Shown here: in pieces, positions 41,916 through 51,643 of the stretch
Position numbering within the stretch: the first letter of the stretch is position 1
Layout: every line of letters starts with the position of its first letter
NCBI RefSeq assembly: GCF_015160855.1
Contig: NZ_CP063373.1
Span: forward strand, 620,001-684,000
DNA: 64,000 nucleotides
Direction of reading: 5' to 3'
Origin: Streptomyces ferrugineus
Lineage (GTDB): Bacteria > Actinomycetota > Actinomycetes > Streptomycetales > Streptomycetaceae
Made by a program: the position numbers and the translations under genes
The notes under the pieces: generated by a model
Told to the model about the DNA's origin: nothing
Database searches by the model: none
The model's input: the letters and a program-made list of their open reading frames with translations, nothing else

Positions 41916-42056
41916 CCACGCACCGCCCGAGCCGCCGCACGCACGACGCGCACCGGCGTCGGCACGCGGCAGGCAGCAGTCGTCAGAAGTCAGCAGTCCG
42001 GCAGGCCGCGGGGACCCAAAACCCTCACTGAAAAGCAACCCGGGAGGACCACCACC

Positions 42057-42752
42057 ATGGCCATCGCCGACGACCTGCGTAAGACCCTCAGCGACCCGAC
42101 CCCGCTCTACTTCGCCGCCGGCACCGCCGACCTCGCCTTCCAGCAGGCCAAGAAGGTGCCCGGCCTGGTGGAGCAGCTGCGCGCCGAGGCGCCGGCCCGG
42201 TTCGAGGCCGTTCGCAACACCGACCCGAAGGCGGTCCAGGAGAAGGCCACCCACCGCGCCAAGGAGGCGGGTGCCAAGGCCAAGGAGGCGCAGGAGACCT
42301 TCCAGACCAAGGTCAACGAGTTCGTCAGCAACCTGGACGCCGACGTCAAGAAGTTCGGCAGCAACCTCGACGCGGACGTCAAGAAGTTCGGCAGCAACCT
42401 CGACGCCGATCTGAAGAAGTTCGGCGAGAGCGCCCAGGACTTCGCCCTGCGCACCCTCGGCGTCGCCGCCGAGTACGCCGTGAAGGCCCGTGAGACCTAC
42501 GAGAAGGTCGCCGAGCACGGCGAGCAGGCCGTGAAGACCTGGCGCGGCGAGGCGGCCGAGGAGATCGAGGAGCTCGCGGTAGCCGTCGAGCCGAAGGCCG
42601 AGCCGGTCGAGGCCAAGGAGGACAAGGCCGAGACCAAGGCGGCCGAGCCCAAGCCCGCCGAGGCCAGGCCCGCCCCGGCGAAGAAGGTCACCGCCAAGAA
42701 GGCCCCGGCGCGCAAGACCACCGCCAAGAAGACGACCCCGCCCGCCAAGTAA
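42057..42752 (+). CDS. HbhA-like helical protein with Lys/Ala/Pro tail
   Basis: A 231-residue protein similar to the heparin-binding haemagglutinin family. It has long amphipathic helices (residues ~1-160), three exact-style repeats of S-N-L-D-A-D-V-K-K-F-G, and a Lys/Ala/Pro-rich tail (KKVTAKKAPARKTTAKK) like the HbhA heparin-binding end. No signal peptide is present. In mycobacteria HbhA binds host glycans and lipid bodies; in Streptomyces the role is unknown. GGGAGGACC precedes the ATG. Confidence 0.8.
   Translation: MAIADDLRKTLSDPTPLYFAAGTADLAFQQAKKVPGLVEQLRAEAPARFEAVRNTDPKAVQEKATHRAKEAGAKAKEAQETFQTKVNEFVSNLDADVKKFGSNLDADVKKFGSNLDADLKKFGESAQDFALRTLGVAAEYAVKARETYEKVAEHGEQAVKTWRGEAAEEIEELAVAVEPKAEPVEAKEDKAETKAAEPKPAEARPAPAKKVTAKKAPARKTTAKKTTPPAK
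42327..42425 (+). repeat. Three 33-base in-frame tandem repeats
   Basis: Copies at 42327-42359, 42360-42392 and 42393-42425 encode SNLDADVKKFG, SNLDADVKKFG and SNLDADLKKFG, each an 11-residue turn of an amphipathic helix. Copy number could vary among strains by slippage. Confidence 0.9.
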
Positions 42753-42781
42753 CACGGACGGGTGAAAAGGGACCGTACGGC

Positions 42782-42814
42782 ACGGGCCGGGCACTCGGGG
42801 AGTGCTCGGCCCGT
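42782..42814 (+). terminator. Terminator after the HbhA-like gene
   Basis: A 14-bp stem, ACGGGCCGGGCACT against AGTGCTCGGCCCGT with one G-T mismatch and a five-base loop, begins 30 bases after the stop and is followed by TGTT. Confidence 0.75.
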
Positions 42815-42875
42815 TGTTCGGGTAGCGGTCCTGCGGTTGCGGGTACGGTGACCGCGTGGATACGAGCCGAACCGG

Positions 42876-43226
42876 GTGGTGGACGTTGTGCTGATGCAGG
42901 GCTTCGCGGGGTTCATGTGGCTGCTGAGCATGGCCCTGATCCTTTTCAGCGGCTTCGCGCTGATTGACGCGGCCATCCGCCGCGAGGACGCTTACCGAGC
43001 GGCCGACAAGAAGACGAAGCCGTTCTGGCTGATCATCCTCGGTCTCGCCTTCGTGGTGAACCTGATCTTCAACATCCTGTCGTTCCTGCCGATCATCGGC
43101 CTCATCGCGACGATCGTGTACATGGTCGACGTCCGGCCCGCGATCAAGGGCCTCCCGGGCGGCGGTCGCAGCAGAAGGGGCTCAAGCAGCGACGGCCCGT
43201 ACGGCCCGTGGAACGGGGGACGGTAA
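42876..43226 (+). CDS. Small membrane protein, DUF2516 family
   Basis: A 116-residue protein with two or three transmembrane segments (FAGFMWLLSMALILFSGFALIDA; PFWLIILGLAFVVNLIFN; FLPIIGLIATIVYMVDVRPAI) and a Gly/Ser/Arg-rich cytoplasmic tail. This matches the actinobacterial DUF2516 family, whose function is unknown. Several starts are possible: GTG at 42876, 42879 or 42888 and ATG at 42894; I report the longest. It follows the HbhA-like gene after a terminator. Confidence 0.8.
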   Translation: MVDVVLMQGFAGFMWLLSMALILFSGFALIDAAIRREDAYRAADKKTKPFWLIILGLAFVVNLIFNILSFLPIIGLIATIVYMVDVRPAIKGLPGGGRSRRGSSSDGPYGPWNGGR

Positions 43227-43267
43227 CGCCCTGGGGGGCGACGACGTAACCCCCAGCGGGGAGCCGT

Positions 43268-44569
43268 TCAGACCCCCCGGTCCAGCAACAGCACAGCCAC
43301 GTCATCCGTCAGCTCACCGCCATTGAGGTCCCGAACCTCATTGACGGCGGACCGCAGCAGCGCCTCCCCGCGCAACCCCTCGGAGAGCTGGCGGCGGACC
43401 ATCTCCACCATGCCGTCCTGCCCGAGCCGCTCCCGTCCCTCGCCGATACGCCCCTCGATCAAGCCGTCGGTGTAGAGCATCAGACTCCACTCCGCCCCCA
43501 GCTTCACCTCCATGCGCGGCCACCGTGCCCCGGGCAGCAGACCGAGCGCGGGCCCGTTGTTGTCGTACGGCAGCAGCTGCGCCGGCCGCCCGGGCCGGGC
43601 CAGCAGCGGTGACGGATGCCCCGCCAGGCACAGCCCCGCGCGGCGGCCGTCCGGTGCGATGTCCACCGTGCACAGGGTCGCGAAGATCTCGTCGTCGGCG
43701 CGCTCGTGCTCAAGGACCTTCTGCAGCGTCCCCAGCAGCGCGTCCCCGCACAGCCCGGCCAGGGTCAGCGCCCGCCAGGCGATCCGCAGCTCCACACCGA
43801 GGGCGGCCTCGTCCGGCCCATGCCCGCAGACGTCGCCGATCATGGCGTGCACGGTGCCGTCGGGGGTCCGCACGACGTCGTAGAAGTCCCCGCCCAGCAG
43901 GGCACGCGAACGCCCCGGCCGATACCGCGCGGCGAACCGCAGCGACGAGCCCTCCAGCAGCGGCGTCGGCAGCAGCCCGCGTTCCAGGCGCCGGTTCTCC
44001 TGCGCCCGCATCCGGCCCTCGGCAAGCCGCCGCTCGGCGGTGTCGGAACGTTTCCTCTCCACGGCGTACCGGATCGCCCGGCTCAGCAGCCGCCCGTCCA
44101 GCTCGTCCCGGAAGAGATAGTCCTGAGCGCCCACGCGTACCGCCTCGGCGCCGCGCTCGGCGTCGCCGGAGGCGGTGAGGGCGAGGACGGCGTGCCGCGG
44201 CGCCAGCTCCAGGACGTGCCGGAGCACGGCCAGCTCGTCCTCGTCGGTGTCCCGGCCGGACGCCGACAGGGCGAGGTCCAGCAGGATGCAGTGGACGTCG
44301 TCGGTGAGCAGCCGCTCGGCCTCGGTGAGGTTGCGGGCGGTGCGCACCCGGATGGGCTTGCCGGCCGAGTCGAGCAGCTCGGGCACGAGCGCCGAGCCGG
44401 CGGGATCGTCCTCGATCAGCAGCAGGGTCAGGTTGGCAGGGGTGGTGTTCTCGACCGTTTCTTCCTTACGCGGGGCCACCTCCGGGGAGGTGCCGCCTGG
44501 GGACGCGGCCGGCGCCTGACCTGTCTCCACGGCCGGGATCGCTCTCTGCCGCGGTACGGGTACGGGCAT
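43268..44569 (-). CDS. Response-regulator PP2C-type phosphatase (RsbU/SpoIIE-like)
   Basis: A ~433-residue fused protein. A receiver domain (LLLIEDDPAGSALV, ILLDLALSASG with the phospho-Asp, LTASGDAE) spans residues ~45-170, a short coiled linker follows, and a PP2C-type Ser/Thr phosphatase fills the rest (GGDFYDVV, GDVCGHGPDEA, LYTDGLIE, LTDDVAVLLL). Such proteins dephosphorylate anti-sigma-factor antagonists to activate stress or developmental sigma factors. No kinase or sigma gene is adjacent. The MPVPVPRQ start is chosen; an ATG 24 codons upstream is possible. Confidence 0.87.
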   Translation of the reverse strand: MPVPVPRQRAIPAVETGQAPAASPGGTSPEVAPRKEETVENTTPANLTLLLIEDDPAGSALVPELLDSAGKPIRVRTARNLTEAERLLTDDVHCILLDLALSASGRDTDEDELAVLRHVLELAPRHAVLALTASGDAERGAEAVRVGAQDYLFRDELDGRLLSRAIRYAVERKRSDTAERRLAEGRMRAQENRRLERGLLPTPLLEGSSLRFAARYRPGRSRALLGGDFYDVVRTPDGTVHAMIGDVCGHGPDEAALGVELRIAWRALTLAGLCGDALLGTLQKVLEHERADDEIFATLCTVDIAPDGRRAGLCLAGHPSPLLARPGRPAQLLPYDNNGPALGLLPGARWPRMEVKLGAEWSLMLYTDGLIEGRIGEGRERLGQDGMVEMVRRQLSEGLRGEALLRSAVNEVRDLNGGELTDDVAVLLLDRGV

Positions 44570-44853
44570 CGTCTTGAGTTCCTTCCCTCCCCCCGAGGGC
44601 ATGGTGGGAACGAGGGGCCTCGATCCACCGACGGGGACCATAGCGGTTGTCGGCGCCGCAACGGAATGGCGTGGAGCACGCCATATGGTCGCTGGCCACT
44701 GTCATATGCCGCGTTCCCTACCGCAGTTGGACAGGCCGACGGAGCGTGGGGGATGACGAACGTCACGTCGGTGCGGAGTTTGAGAGGGAGATGACGTGGG
44801 GCGGGTCACGTGGCGCGAGTCACGTGACGCCCGTCCCAATCCGCCCTGAATCC

Positions 44854-45927
44854 TCATGCATCGGGCCGAACCACCCCGAGGATCCGCATCGACCCGGCCC
44901 CCGCCACCGTCACCGTCCGCCCCGGACGCGGGGCGTGGATGATGGCGCCGTCGCCGACGTACAGGGCGACATGGCTGGCATCGTCGTTGTAGATGATGAG
45001 GTCGCCGGGCCGCATGTCCTCGATGTCGATGCGCCGCAGCTGCTTCCACTGCTCCTGAGAGGTCCGCGGAATCCCCTGCCCCGCGCTCGCCCAGGCCTGC
45101 GACGTCAGCCCCGAACAGTCGTATGTCCTGGGCCCCTCGGCGCCCCATTCATACTGTTTGCCCAGCTGCTTGGTGGCGTACTCGACGGCCTTGCGTCCCG
45201 ACTCGGACGCCTCGCCCTTGACGTCGTCGAGGATGCCGGAGTCCAGCCAGTCGCTCTGCGCCTTGTGGGCGGCCTCCTCCTCCAGCTTGGCGAGGCGCTC
45301 CCGCTCCTCCTTCTCCAGCTGGGATTCGAGCTGTTCGGCCGCCTTGATCCGCTTCTCGATCCTCTTCTGGGCGGTGGCCTTGGCCTTGCGTCCGGCCTCC
45401 AGCTTCTGCCACTGGGCGGAGGCGTCCTTGGCGTACTGCTCCAAGTCCTGCTGGGTGCGGGTCATTTCCCCCAGCAGCCCCTTGGCCGCCCGCTCACCCT
45501 GCAGCACCCGCCGCGCACCGTCGAGGAACGTCTGCGGATCGTCGCTGAGCATCAGCCTGGCCTCGTCGGGCAGTCCCCCCGAGCGGTACTGAGCGGCGGC
45601 CGCGGCTCCGGCGCGCTTCTTCAACTCGGCGAGCTTCTCCTGGCCTTCGACGATCCTCTTCGCCAGCGACACGATCTCGGCGGACTGCTTCTCGGCCGCC
45701 TCCTCGGCGGCGTTGTACTCGTCGGTGGCGACGGCCGCGTCGTGATAGAGCTCGTCGAGCTTCTCCCGGACGACCTCGAGGTCCTTGTTGGAGACAGCGG
45801 CCGATGAAGAGGGCGTCGGGGACGGTGAGGGAGCGGCGAACGCCACACCAGGAGCCGCCCCCAGTACGGTGACCGCGCAAACGACGGTCACGGCCGCGGC
45901 GATCAGACCGCGCTTGCCCGTACCCAT
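44854..45927 (-). CDS. Secreted NlpC/P60 peptidoglycan hydrolase
   Basis: A 357-residue exported endopeptidase. A signal peptide (LIAAAVTVVCAVTVLGAAPGVAFA) is followed by a Ser/Pro linker, a long coiled coil (residues ~45-240, with EKLDEL, KRIEKRIKAAEQLESQLEKEERERLAKLEEEA) and the C-terminal NlpC/P60 domain with C271 (YDCSGLTSQ), H319 (SHVALYVG) and H331 (IIHAPRPG). This is the RipA-like layout, in which the coiled coil can block the active site. It cuts the peptide stems of peptidoglycan during growth or sporulation. Confidence 0.92.
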   Translation of the reverse strand: MGTGKRGLIAAAVTVVCAVTVLGAAPGVAFAAPSPSPTPSSSAAVSNKDLEVVREKLDELYHDAAVATDEYNAAEEAAEKQSAEIVSLAKRIVEGQEKLAELKKRAGAAAAAQYRSGGLPDEARLMLSDDPQTFLDGARRVLQGERAAKGLLGEMTRTQQDLEQYAKDASAQWQKLEAGRKAKATAQKRIEKRIKAAEQLESQLEKEERERLAKLEEEAAHKAQSDWLDSGILDDVKGEASESGRKAVEYATKQLGKQYEWGAEGPRTYDCSGLTSQAWASAGQGIPRTSQEQWKQLRRIDIEDMRPGDLIIYNDDASHVALYVGDGAIIHAPRPGRTVTVAGAGSMRILGVVRPDA

Positions 45928-46141
45928 ACCCGTGCCCCCAAACTGATGTCCCGTCAGTAACTTATGAGCGTCCGGGGGATCGTGCCATGACGGCGCGCAA
46001 AGTGACAGAGGTCTGCTTCCCCCCGTTCCCTCCCCGTCATGACGATCTCCCCGGCTTTGTGACGAACAACTCGCCGAGATCGTTCCGCGATCCACGCCCG
46101 CCCGGCCATACGAGGGCAAATCACCGGCGGCGAGAAGAGCC

Positions 46142-46936
46142 CTACCCCCGAGGCGCCAACGCCCCCCACCGCACGGTCACTTCCCCCTGCCGCCACCGCC
46201 CCGGCCCATCCGTCACCGGCCAGTGCTCCGCCAGATCCCGCACGGCCCGCATCCACCGCTGACGCGCGCCGTACGAGGCGTAGGGCGCGGCGGCGGCCCA
46301 GGCGCGGTCGAAGTCGCGCAGAAACGCATACACAGGCTCACCGGGCACATTGCGATGAATCAGCGCCTTCGGCAGCCGCTCCGCAAGATCCGACGGCCGC
46401 TCCAGCGACCCCAGCCGCGTGGCAAAGGTCACCGTGCGAGGCCCGTCCGTCCCCAGCGCGACCCACACATGCCGACGCCCGATCTCGTCGCAGGTCCCCT
46501 CGACCAGCAGCCCACCCGGCGCCAGCCGCGCACACAGCCGCTCCCAGACCCCGGCGACCTCCCCCTCCTCGTACTGGCGCAACACGTTCGCCGCACGCAC
46601 GAGCACCGGCCGCTGCGCGATCGGCATCTCGAACCCCCCGTGCCGAAAGACAAGCCCCTCCCGCTCGTACGGCAGCGCGGCGGCAACCCGGGCCGGCTCG
46701 ATCTCCAGCCCCACCACCCGCACCCCGGGCGCGACGGCCCGCAACCGCCCGAGCAGTTCCACGGCGGTCCAGGGAGCGGCGCCGTACCCCAGATCGACGG
46801 CGACCGGATCCCCGGCCCGCCGCAACGCGGCCCCATGCGTATGGGCGATCCACCGATCCATCCGCCGCAGCCGATTGGGATTGGTGGTCCCGCGCGTAAC
46901 GGTGCCCACAGGGCGGGCGAAGGCACGGGCGGTCAT
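46142..46936 (-). CDS. SAM-dependent methyltransferase-like protein
   Basis: A 264-residue protein with a class I methyltransferase fold: VAVDLGYGAAPWTAVEL (motif I), VVGLEIEPARVA (strand 2), VLVRAANVLRQY and LAPGGLLVEGTCDEIG. The DLGYGAAPWT loop is unusual compared with the standard DxGxGxG but keeps the Gly residues. The substrate is unknown. It diverges from mshA; a TACCCT -10 with seven bases to the ATG suggests a leaderless transcript. Confidence 0.85.
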   Translation of the reverse strand: MTARAFARPVGTVTRGTTNPNRLRRMDRWIAHTHGAALRRAGDPVAVDLGYGAAPWTAVELLGRLRAVAPGVRVVGLEIEPARVAAALPYEREGLVFRHGGFEMPIAQRPVLVRAANVLRQYEEGEVAGVWERLCARLAPGGLLVEGTCDEIGRRHVWVALGTDGPRTVTFATRLGSLERPSDLAERLPKALIHRNVPGEPVYAFLRDFDRAWAAAAPYASYGARQRWMRAVRDLAEHWPVTDGPGRWRQGEVTVRWGALAPRG

Positions 46937-47077
46937 GCGTACGAGGGTATGCGCCCACCCGTCCGCGACCGGAGCCGCCGCCGTGCGGTGTCGACGTGCC
47001 ACCCGCACCCCCAACGCACCCGACCTCCGAACAGTTGAGCGACCCTCGGTAATGCCTAGGCAAAAACCGCCCCGCCA

Positions 47078-47104
47078 GGAATGGGAACCCCGCCCTCCGG
47101 CGTT
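47078..47104 (+). promoter_or_regulatory. SigR-type promoter GGAAT-N19-GTT for mshA
   Basis: GGAAT at 47078-47082 and GTT at 47102-47104 match the consensus for the thiol-oxidative-stress sigma factor SigR (GGAAT-N18/19-GTT). It is about 65 bases ahead of the mshA start, and mshA is a known SigR target in S. coelicolor. Confidence 0.75.
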
Positions 47105-47167
47105 GCACCGCCTTGGAGGGCGCTCAACCCTCCACCCGGCATGCCCGAAGCCAAGGAGGACCGCTAC

Positions 47168-48505
47168 GTGAGCCAGTACGTCAGCAGGCTCGGGCGCCGC
47201 TCCCAGGCCACCCCCCACCGCCTCCGCCTGCACCGCCGCCCCCGCCGCGTGGCGATGCTCTCGGTCCACACCTCCCCTCTGCACCAGCCCGGCACCGGCG
47301 ACGCCGGCGGCATGAACGTCTACATCGTCGAACTCGCGCAGCGCCTCGCCGCGATCAACATCGAGGTCGAGATCTTCACCCGCACGACCGCCGCCGACCT
47401 CCCGCCCACCGTGGAACTGGCCCCAGGCGTCCTGGTCCGGCACATCGACGCGGGCCCGTACGAGGGCCTCAACAAGGAAGACCTCCCCGCCCAGCTCTGC
47501 GCCTTCACCCACGGCGTGATGCAGGCCTGGGCCGGCCACCGCCCCGGCCACTACGACCTGGTCCACTCCCACTACTGGCTCTCCGGCCACGTCGGCTGGC
47601 TCGCGGCCCAGCGCTGGGGCGCCCCCCTGGTGCACGCCATGCACACCATGGCCAAGGTCAAGAACGCCAACCTCGCCGACGGCGACACCCCGGAACCCGC
47701 GGCAAGGGTCATCGGCGAGACGCAGATCGTCGCGGCGGCGGACCGCCTCATCGCCAACACGGCGGAGGAAGCGGACGAACTGGTGCGCCACTACGCCGCC
47801 GACCCGGCCCATGTCGCGGTCGTCCACCCCGGCGTGAACCTCACCCGCTTCTCGCCCGCGGACGGCAGGGCCGCCGCCCGGGCCCGCCTCGGCCTCCCCC
47901 AGGACGCGCTGATCCCCCTGTTCGCCGGCCGCATCCAGCCCCTCAAGGCCCCGGACGTCCTCCTGCGCGCCGTGGCCGTCCTCCTCGACGAGCACCCCGA
48001 GCTCCGCTCCCGCACCCTCGTCCCGATCGTCGGCGGCCCCAGCGGCAGCGGCCTCGCCAAGCCGGAGGGCCTGCAGAAGCTCGCCGCCCGCCTGGGCATC
48101 GCGGATGTCGTACGGTTCCGCCCGCCCGTCGGCCAGGAGCAGCTCGCGGACTGGTTCCGGGCGGCGTCGGTGCTGGTCATGCCGTCATACAGCGAGTCCT
48201 TCGGCCTGGTGGCCATAGAGGCACAGGCGACCGGCACCCCCGTGCTGGCCGCCGCGGTGGGCGGTCTGCCCGTCGCGGTCCGGGACGGGCAGACCGGCTT
48301 CCTGGTCGAGGGCCACCACCCGGCCGAGTACGCGCGCGTGCTGCACGCGTTCGCCGCCGACCCGCACCTGTCCCCGCGCATGGGCGAGGCCGCCGCACGC
48401 CACGCCCAGTCCTTCGGCTGGGACACCGCGGCCGCCGCCACGGCGGACGTGTACACGGCGGCGGCCCAGACCCATCGCCGTCGCGTACGCTCCCACCATG
48501 GCTGA
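47168..48505 (+). CDS. mshA: D-inositol-3-phosphate glycosyltransferase MshA (mycothiol biosynthesis)
   Basis: A 445-residue GT4-family enzyme that transfers N-acetylglucosamine from UDP-GlcNAc to 1L-myo-inositol-1-phosphate, the first step of mycothiol synthesis. Seen motifs: [14 protein letters not shown] (nucleotide/inositol site), HSHYWLSG, and the GT4 E-x7-E in [22 protein letters not shown] eight bases ahead of the GTG fixes the start. A SigR promoter lies upstream, coupling mycothiol production to disulfide stress. Its end overlaps the YbjN gene by eight bases. Confidence 0.96.
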   Translation: MSQYVSRLGRRSQATPHRLRLHRRPRRVAMLSVHTSPLHQPGTGDAGGMNVYIVELAQRLAAINIEVEIFTRTTAADLPPTVELAPGVLVRHIDAGPYEGLNKEDLPAQLCAFTHGVMQAWAGHRPGHYDLVHSHYWLSGHVGWLAAQRWGAPLVHAMHTMAKVKNANLADGDTPEPAARVIGETQIVAAADRLIANTAEEADELVRHYAADPAHVAVVHPGVNLTRFSPADGRAAARARLGLPQDALIPLFAGRIQPLKAPDVLLRAVAVLLDEHPELRSRTLVPIVGGPSGSGLAKPEGLQKLAARLGIADVVRFRPPVGQEQLADWFRAASVLVMPSYSESFGLVAIEAQATGTPVLAAAVGGLPVAVRDGQTGFLVEGHHPAEYARVLHAFAADPHLSPRMGEAAARHAQSFGWDTAAAATADVYTAAAQTHRRRVRSHHG

Positions 48506-48998
48506 CGCACACAAGGCGGCGCAGGCCGTCGAGGGAGCCCTGAAGGACGCCGACCTGGAGTGGGAGAGCCCCGCCCCCGGCAACTACGTCGTCAAGCTCC
48601 CCGGCACCCGCAAGCTGTCGACGACGGTGTCCCTGCTCGTCGGCCGCCACTCCCTCTCCCTCAACGCGTTCGTCATCCGTCACCCCGACGAGAACGAATC
48701 CGGCGTCCACCGCTGGCTCCTGGAGCGCAACCTCAAGCTGTACGGCGTGAGCTACGCCGTCGACCGGCTCGGCGACATCTACGTCACCGCCAAGCTCCCC
48801 CTCGCCTCCATCACCCCCGACGAGATCGACCGTCTCCTCGGCCAGGTCCTGGAGGCGGCGGACGGCGCCTTCAACACCCTCCTGGAGCTCGGCTTCGCGT
48901 CGGCGATCCGCAAGGAGTACGCGTGGCGCGTGGCACGCGGCGAGTCCACCCGCAACCTGGACGCGTTCACGCACCTGACCGAGCGCGCCTCCGGGTGA
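48498..48998 (+). CDS. YbjN-domain protein
   Basis: A 166-residue cytoplasmic protein with the YbjN/CesT-like fold: [64 protein letters not shown]. It overlaps mshA by eight bases and is therefore translated with it. The family relates to type III secretion chaperones, but in actinobacteria its function is unknown; the constant link to mshA suggests a role around thiol stress, which is inference. Confidence 0.9.
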   Translation: MADAHKAAQAVEGALKDADLEWESPAPGNYVVKLPGTRKLSTTVSLLVGRHSLSLNAFVIRHPDENESGVHRWLLERNLKLYGVSYAVDRLGDIYVTAKLPLASITPDEIDRLLGQVLEAADGAFNTLLELGFASAIRKEYAWRVARGESTRNLDAFTHLTERASG

Positions 48999-49138
48999 CG
49001 TAAAGGTCCGCACCAACTCACCCCGCGCGACCCCTTCCGCACTCCCGAGGGGCCGTGGCATGCTCACGCCCATCGCACTTCTGAACGTCGTTCACATCCA
49101 TGAAAGCCATCGAGAGCCGCATGGAAGGACGTACGGAC

Positions 49139-50809
49139 ATGGGCAACGCACATCTCACCAGACGGGCCCTGCTCGGCGGAGCCACCGCCGCGGCGCTCGG
49201 CGCGGCCACCGCAACGGCCACCGGCACGGCACGCGCGGCCGCCGCCGAAGTCCCGCCGCTCTGGCACGAGTTCACCCGCGCCCCCTTCACCCACCCCCAG
49301 ATCCCGTTCGTGGGCCGGGCCGGCTGCCGCGGCGGAGCGCGCCGCTTCCCCCGCCGCCGCGTCGTCGCCGACGTACGCGACTTCGGCGCCGTCCCGGACG
49401 CCACGACCGACTCCGCCCCCGCGATCAACCGTGCCATCGCCGCCGCCGGAAGGGCCGGCGGTGGCACGGTCACCATCCCGCCCGGCACGTTCCGCATCGA
49501 CGGCCTGATCCGCATCGGCCACTCGAACGTGGTCCTCCGCGGCGCCGGCAGCACCCGCACGAAGCTCTACGCGACGAAGAACCTCACCGAGCTCATCGGC
49601 GTCTACGGGTCCCGCTACGGCGGCGACAAGTCGTCCTGGTCCTGGGCGGGCGGCCTGATCTGGCTGGCCCCCGAGGCCCGCTGGACCTCCCTCGTCACCG
49701 CGATCAGGGCGAAGGCCTGGCCCTTCGAGGGCTGGACCGGCAACAAGCGCGACGAGTGGCGCACGCTCACGACGCTCGCCGCCCCCGCCCGCCGCGGCGC
49801 CTGGACGGTGACGGTCACGGACCCCTCGGCACTGCGCCCCGGCACCCTGGTCCTGCTCCGCCTCGCCGACGACACCGGCCACACCCTCCTGGAGCACATG
49901 TGCGGCGGCGGCCCCGGCCCCGAGGCCTACACCTGGGACGACAAGACGAAACTGACGTCGTACGTCCCCTACGAATGGCCGGTCCGCATCACCCGGGTCC
50001 ACGGCCACCGGGTCACCCTGGAACGCCCGCTCCCCCTCGACATCCGCCCGCAATGGGACCCGCGACTGACCACCCACGTACCCGAACTGACCGGATCGGG
50101 CGTCGAAGGCCTGACCCTGGAGGCGGCGGAGACCCCGCAACAGCCCCACCTCCTCGACAAGGGCCACAACGGCGTCGTCCTCCAGTGCGCCTACGACTGC
50201 TGGGCGCACGACGTGACCGTCCGCCACGTCGACAACGGCTTCGGCCTGGTCGCGGCCTCCGCCTGCACGCTCCGCCACACGCGCGTGGCGGGCCGCGGCA
50301 GCCACCACCCGTACTTCTGCCGCGAGGGCTCGCACGACAACCTGATCGAGGACTTCACCGTCGAGGCCCGCACCACCCCCGCCCCCTCCGGCACCCAGCT
50401 GCACGGCATCAACGTCGAGGGCCTGTCCTCCCACAACGTCTGGTCCCGCGGCGACATGCGCATGGGCACCTTCGACAGCCACCGCGGCCTGCCCTTCGCC
50501 AACGTCCGCACCGACATCACCGTGCACAACAACGGCCGCCACGGCGGCGACGCGAGCGCCGGCCCGCTCTTCGGCGCCCGCTTCACCCACTGGAACGTCC
50601 GGGTCACCAACGGCCGCGCCGGCATGATCCGCCTCGACGGCCTCGCGCCGTACTCCGCCACCGTCGGCATCAACGAGGTCAGGGAGTTCGACCAGATCGA
50701 CGTACCCGACTTCGCCGGCGACCTCCACTCCCGGCTGGAGCTGTACGGCACCACGGACGCGGTACGCCCGCGCAATCTGTACGACGCTCAGCGCGCGCTG
50801 GCGCGATAG
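49139..50809 (+). CDS. Tat-exported pectate-lyase-fold (right-handed beta-helix) protein
   Basis: A ~556-residue secreted protein. The twin-arginine signal HLTRRALLGGATAAAL with an Ala-rich h-region is clear. From residue ~75 (VVADVRDFGAVPDATTDSAPAINRAIAAAGRAGGGTVTIPPGTF) it shows the Pectate_lyase_3 domain start found in GH28-related proteins, followed by beta-helix repeats. No GH28 catalytic Asp triad is obvious, so the specificity is open. I chose the ATG giving the shortest Tat n-region; ATGs at 49121 and 49100 are alternatives. It converges on the AraC gene, with 22 bases of overlap. Confidence 0.82.
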   Translation: MGNAHLTRRALLGGATAAALGAATATATGTARAAAAEVPPLWHEFTRAPFTHPQIPFVGRAGCRGGARRFPRRRVVADVRDFGAVPDATTDSAPAINRAIAAAGRAGGGTVTIPPGTFRIDGLIRIGHSNVVLRGAGSTRTKLYATKNLTELIGVYGSRYGGDKSSWSWAGGLIWLAPEARWTSLVTAIRAKAWPFEGWTGNKRDEWRTLTTLAAPARRGAWTVTVTDPSALRPGTLVLLRLADDTGHTLLEHMCGGGPGPEAYTWDDKTKLTSYVPYEWPVRITRVHGHRVTLERPLPLDIRPQWDPRLTTHVPELTGSGVEGLTLEAAETPQQPHLLDKGHNGVVLQCAYDCWAHDVTVRHVDNGFGLVAASACTLRHTRVAGRGSHHPYFCREGSHDNLIEDFTVEARTTPAPSGTQLHGINVEGLSSHNVWSRGDMRMGTFDSHRGLPFANVRTDITVHNNGRHGGDASAGPLFGARFTHWNVRVTNGRAGMIRLDGLAPYSATVGINEVREFDQIDVPDFAGDLHSRLELYGTTDAVRPRNLYDAQRALAR

Positions 50810-51594
50810 CGCCCCGGCGGCACGCCGACCAGCTTCCGGAAGTGCCGGGTGAGATGGGACTGGTCGTAGAAGCCGGTCGCGACGGCCACCTCGGCGGGCG
50901 AGCGGCCCTCGAGGAGCAGCCGGCGGGCGCGGTCGACACGGCGGGACATCAGGTACTGGTGCGGGGCGATGCCGTACGCGGTGCTGAACGACCGTACGAG
51001 ATGGGCGGGATGGGCCTGGAGGAGCCCGGCGGCCTCGTCGAGGGCGATGCCCGGCACGACCCGCTCGTCGAGCAGTTCGCGCAGCCGGCGGGCGAGGGCC
51101 GGGTCGTCGCGCGGTACGTCGGTGACCGTCCTCGGCCGCAGGTGCGCACGCAGCCGGTCGCCGATGAGGGTGAGCCTGCTGTCGGCCTCCAGCTCGTCGC
51201 CGGGCCGGGCGAGGGCGGTGTGCAACTGGCCGACGCGCAGCCGGAGCACGGGATCGCGGAGGTCGGGGGAGTCCACGGCCGGACCGATGAGATCGTCGCC
51301 CAGCCGGGTGCCGTCCAGATACAGCACGCGTTTGCGGAAGCCGTGCGGGGTGGCGGGGGAGCCGTTGTGCGGCACGTGCGGCGGCAGCAGCGACACGGTG
51401 TCGTGCGGGGTGCCGTGCTCGTGCCGGTCGAGGTCGTAGCGCACGGCGCCGTCGTCCACGATGAGCAGCGTCCAGGCCTCGTGGACGTGCATCGGGTACG
51501 CGTACTCGGTGAAGTGGGCGTGGAACACCTCGGTGACGCCCGGGACGGAGGGGCGCCACGCGGAGACTTCCTCGCTGTTCCGGGCGGCGGCCAT
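50788..51594 (-). CDS. AraC-family transcriptional regulator
   Basis: A 268-residue regulator. The N-terminal cupin-like sensor includes the metal- or ligand-site residues AYPMHVHEAWTLLIVDDG and LLPPHVPHNG. The C-terminal tandem helix-turn-helix is complete (IALDEAAGLLQAHPAHLVRSFSTAYGIAPHQYLMSRRVDRARRLL, SPAEVAVATGFYDQSHLTRHFRKLVGVPPGRYR). It diverges from the DUF2000 gene by 49 bases and could regulate it, as AraC/DUF2000 pairs are frequent. Confidence 0.9.
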   Translation of the reverse strand: MAAARNSEEVSAWRPSVPGVTEVFHAHFTEYAYPMHVHEAWTLLIVDDGAVRYDLDRHEHGTPHDTVSLLPPHVPHNGSPATPHGFRKRVLYLDGTRLGDDLIGPAVDSPDLRDPVLRLRVGQLHTALARPGDELEADSRLTLIGDRLRAHLRPRTVTDVPRDDPALARRLRELLDERVVPGIALDEAAGLLQAHPAHLVRSFSTAYGIAPHQYLMSRRVDRARRLLLEGRSPAEVAVATGFYDQSHLTRHFRKLVGVPPGRYRASAR

Positions 51595-51643
51595 GCAAAG
51601 AACGTACAAGACGGAGTCCTGCGGCGGCCGCCAGTCTCGACCC

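Noticed and set aside
44805..44828. Two GTCACGTG palindromes upstream of the NlpC/P60 stop region
   Set aside because: They are short, lie far from a promoter that I can identify and may be chance in GC-rich DNA.
45928..46141. c-di-AMP riboswitch upstream of the NlpC/P60 gene
   Set aside because: Such elements precede some Streptomyces cell-wall hydrolase genes, but I could not match the conserved sequence blocks here.
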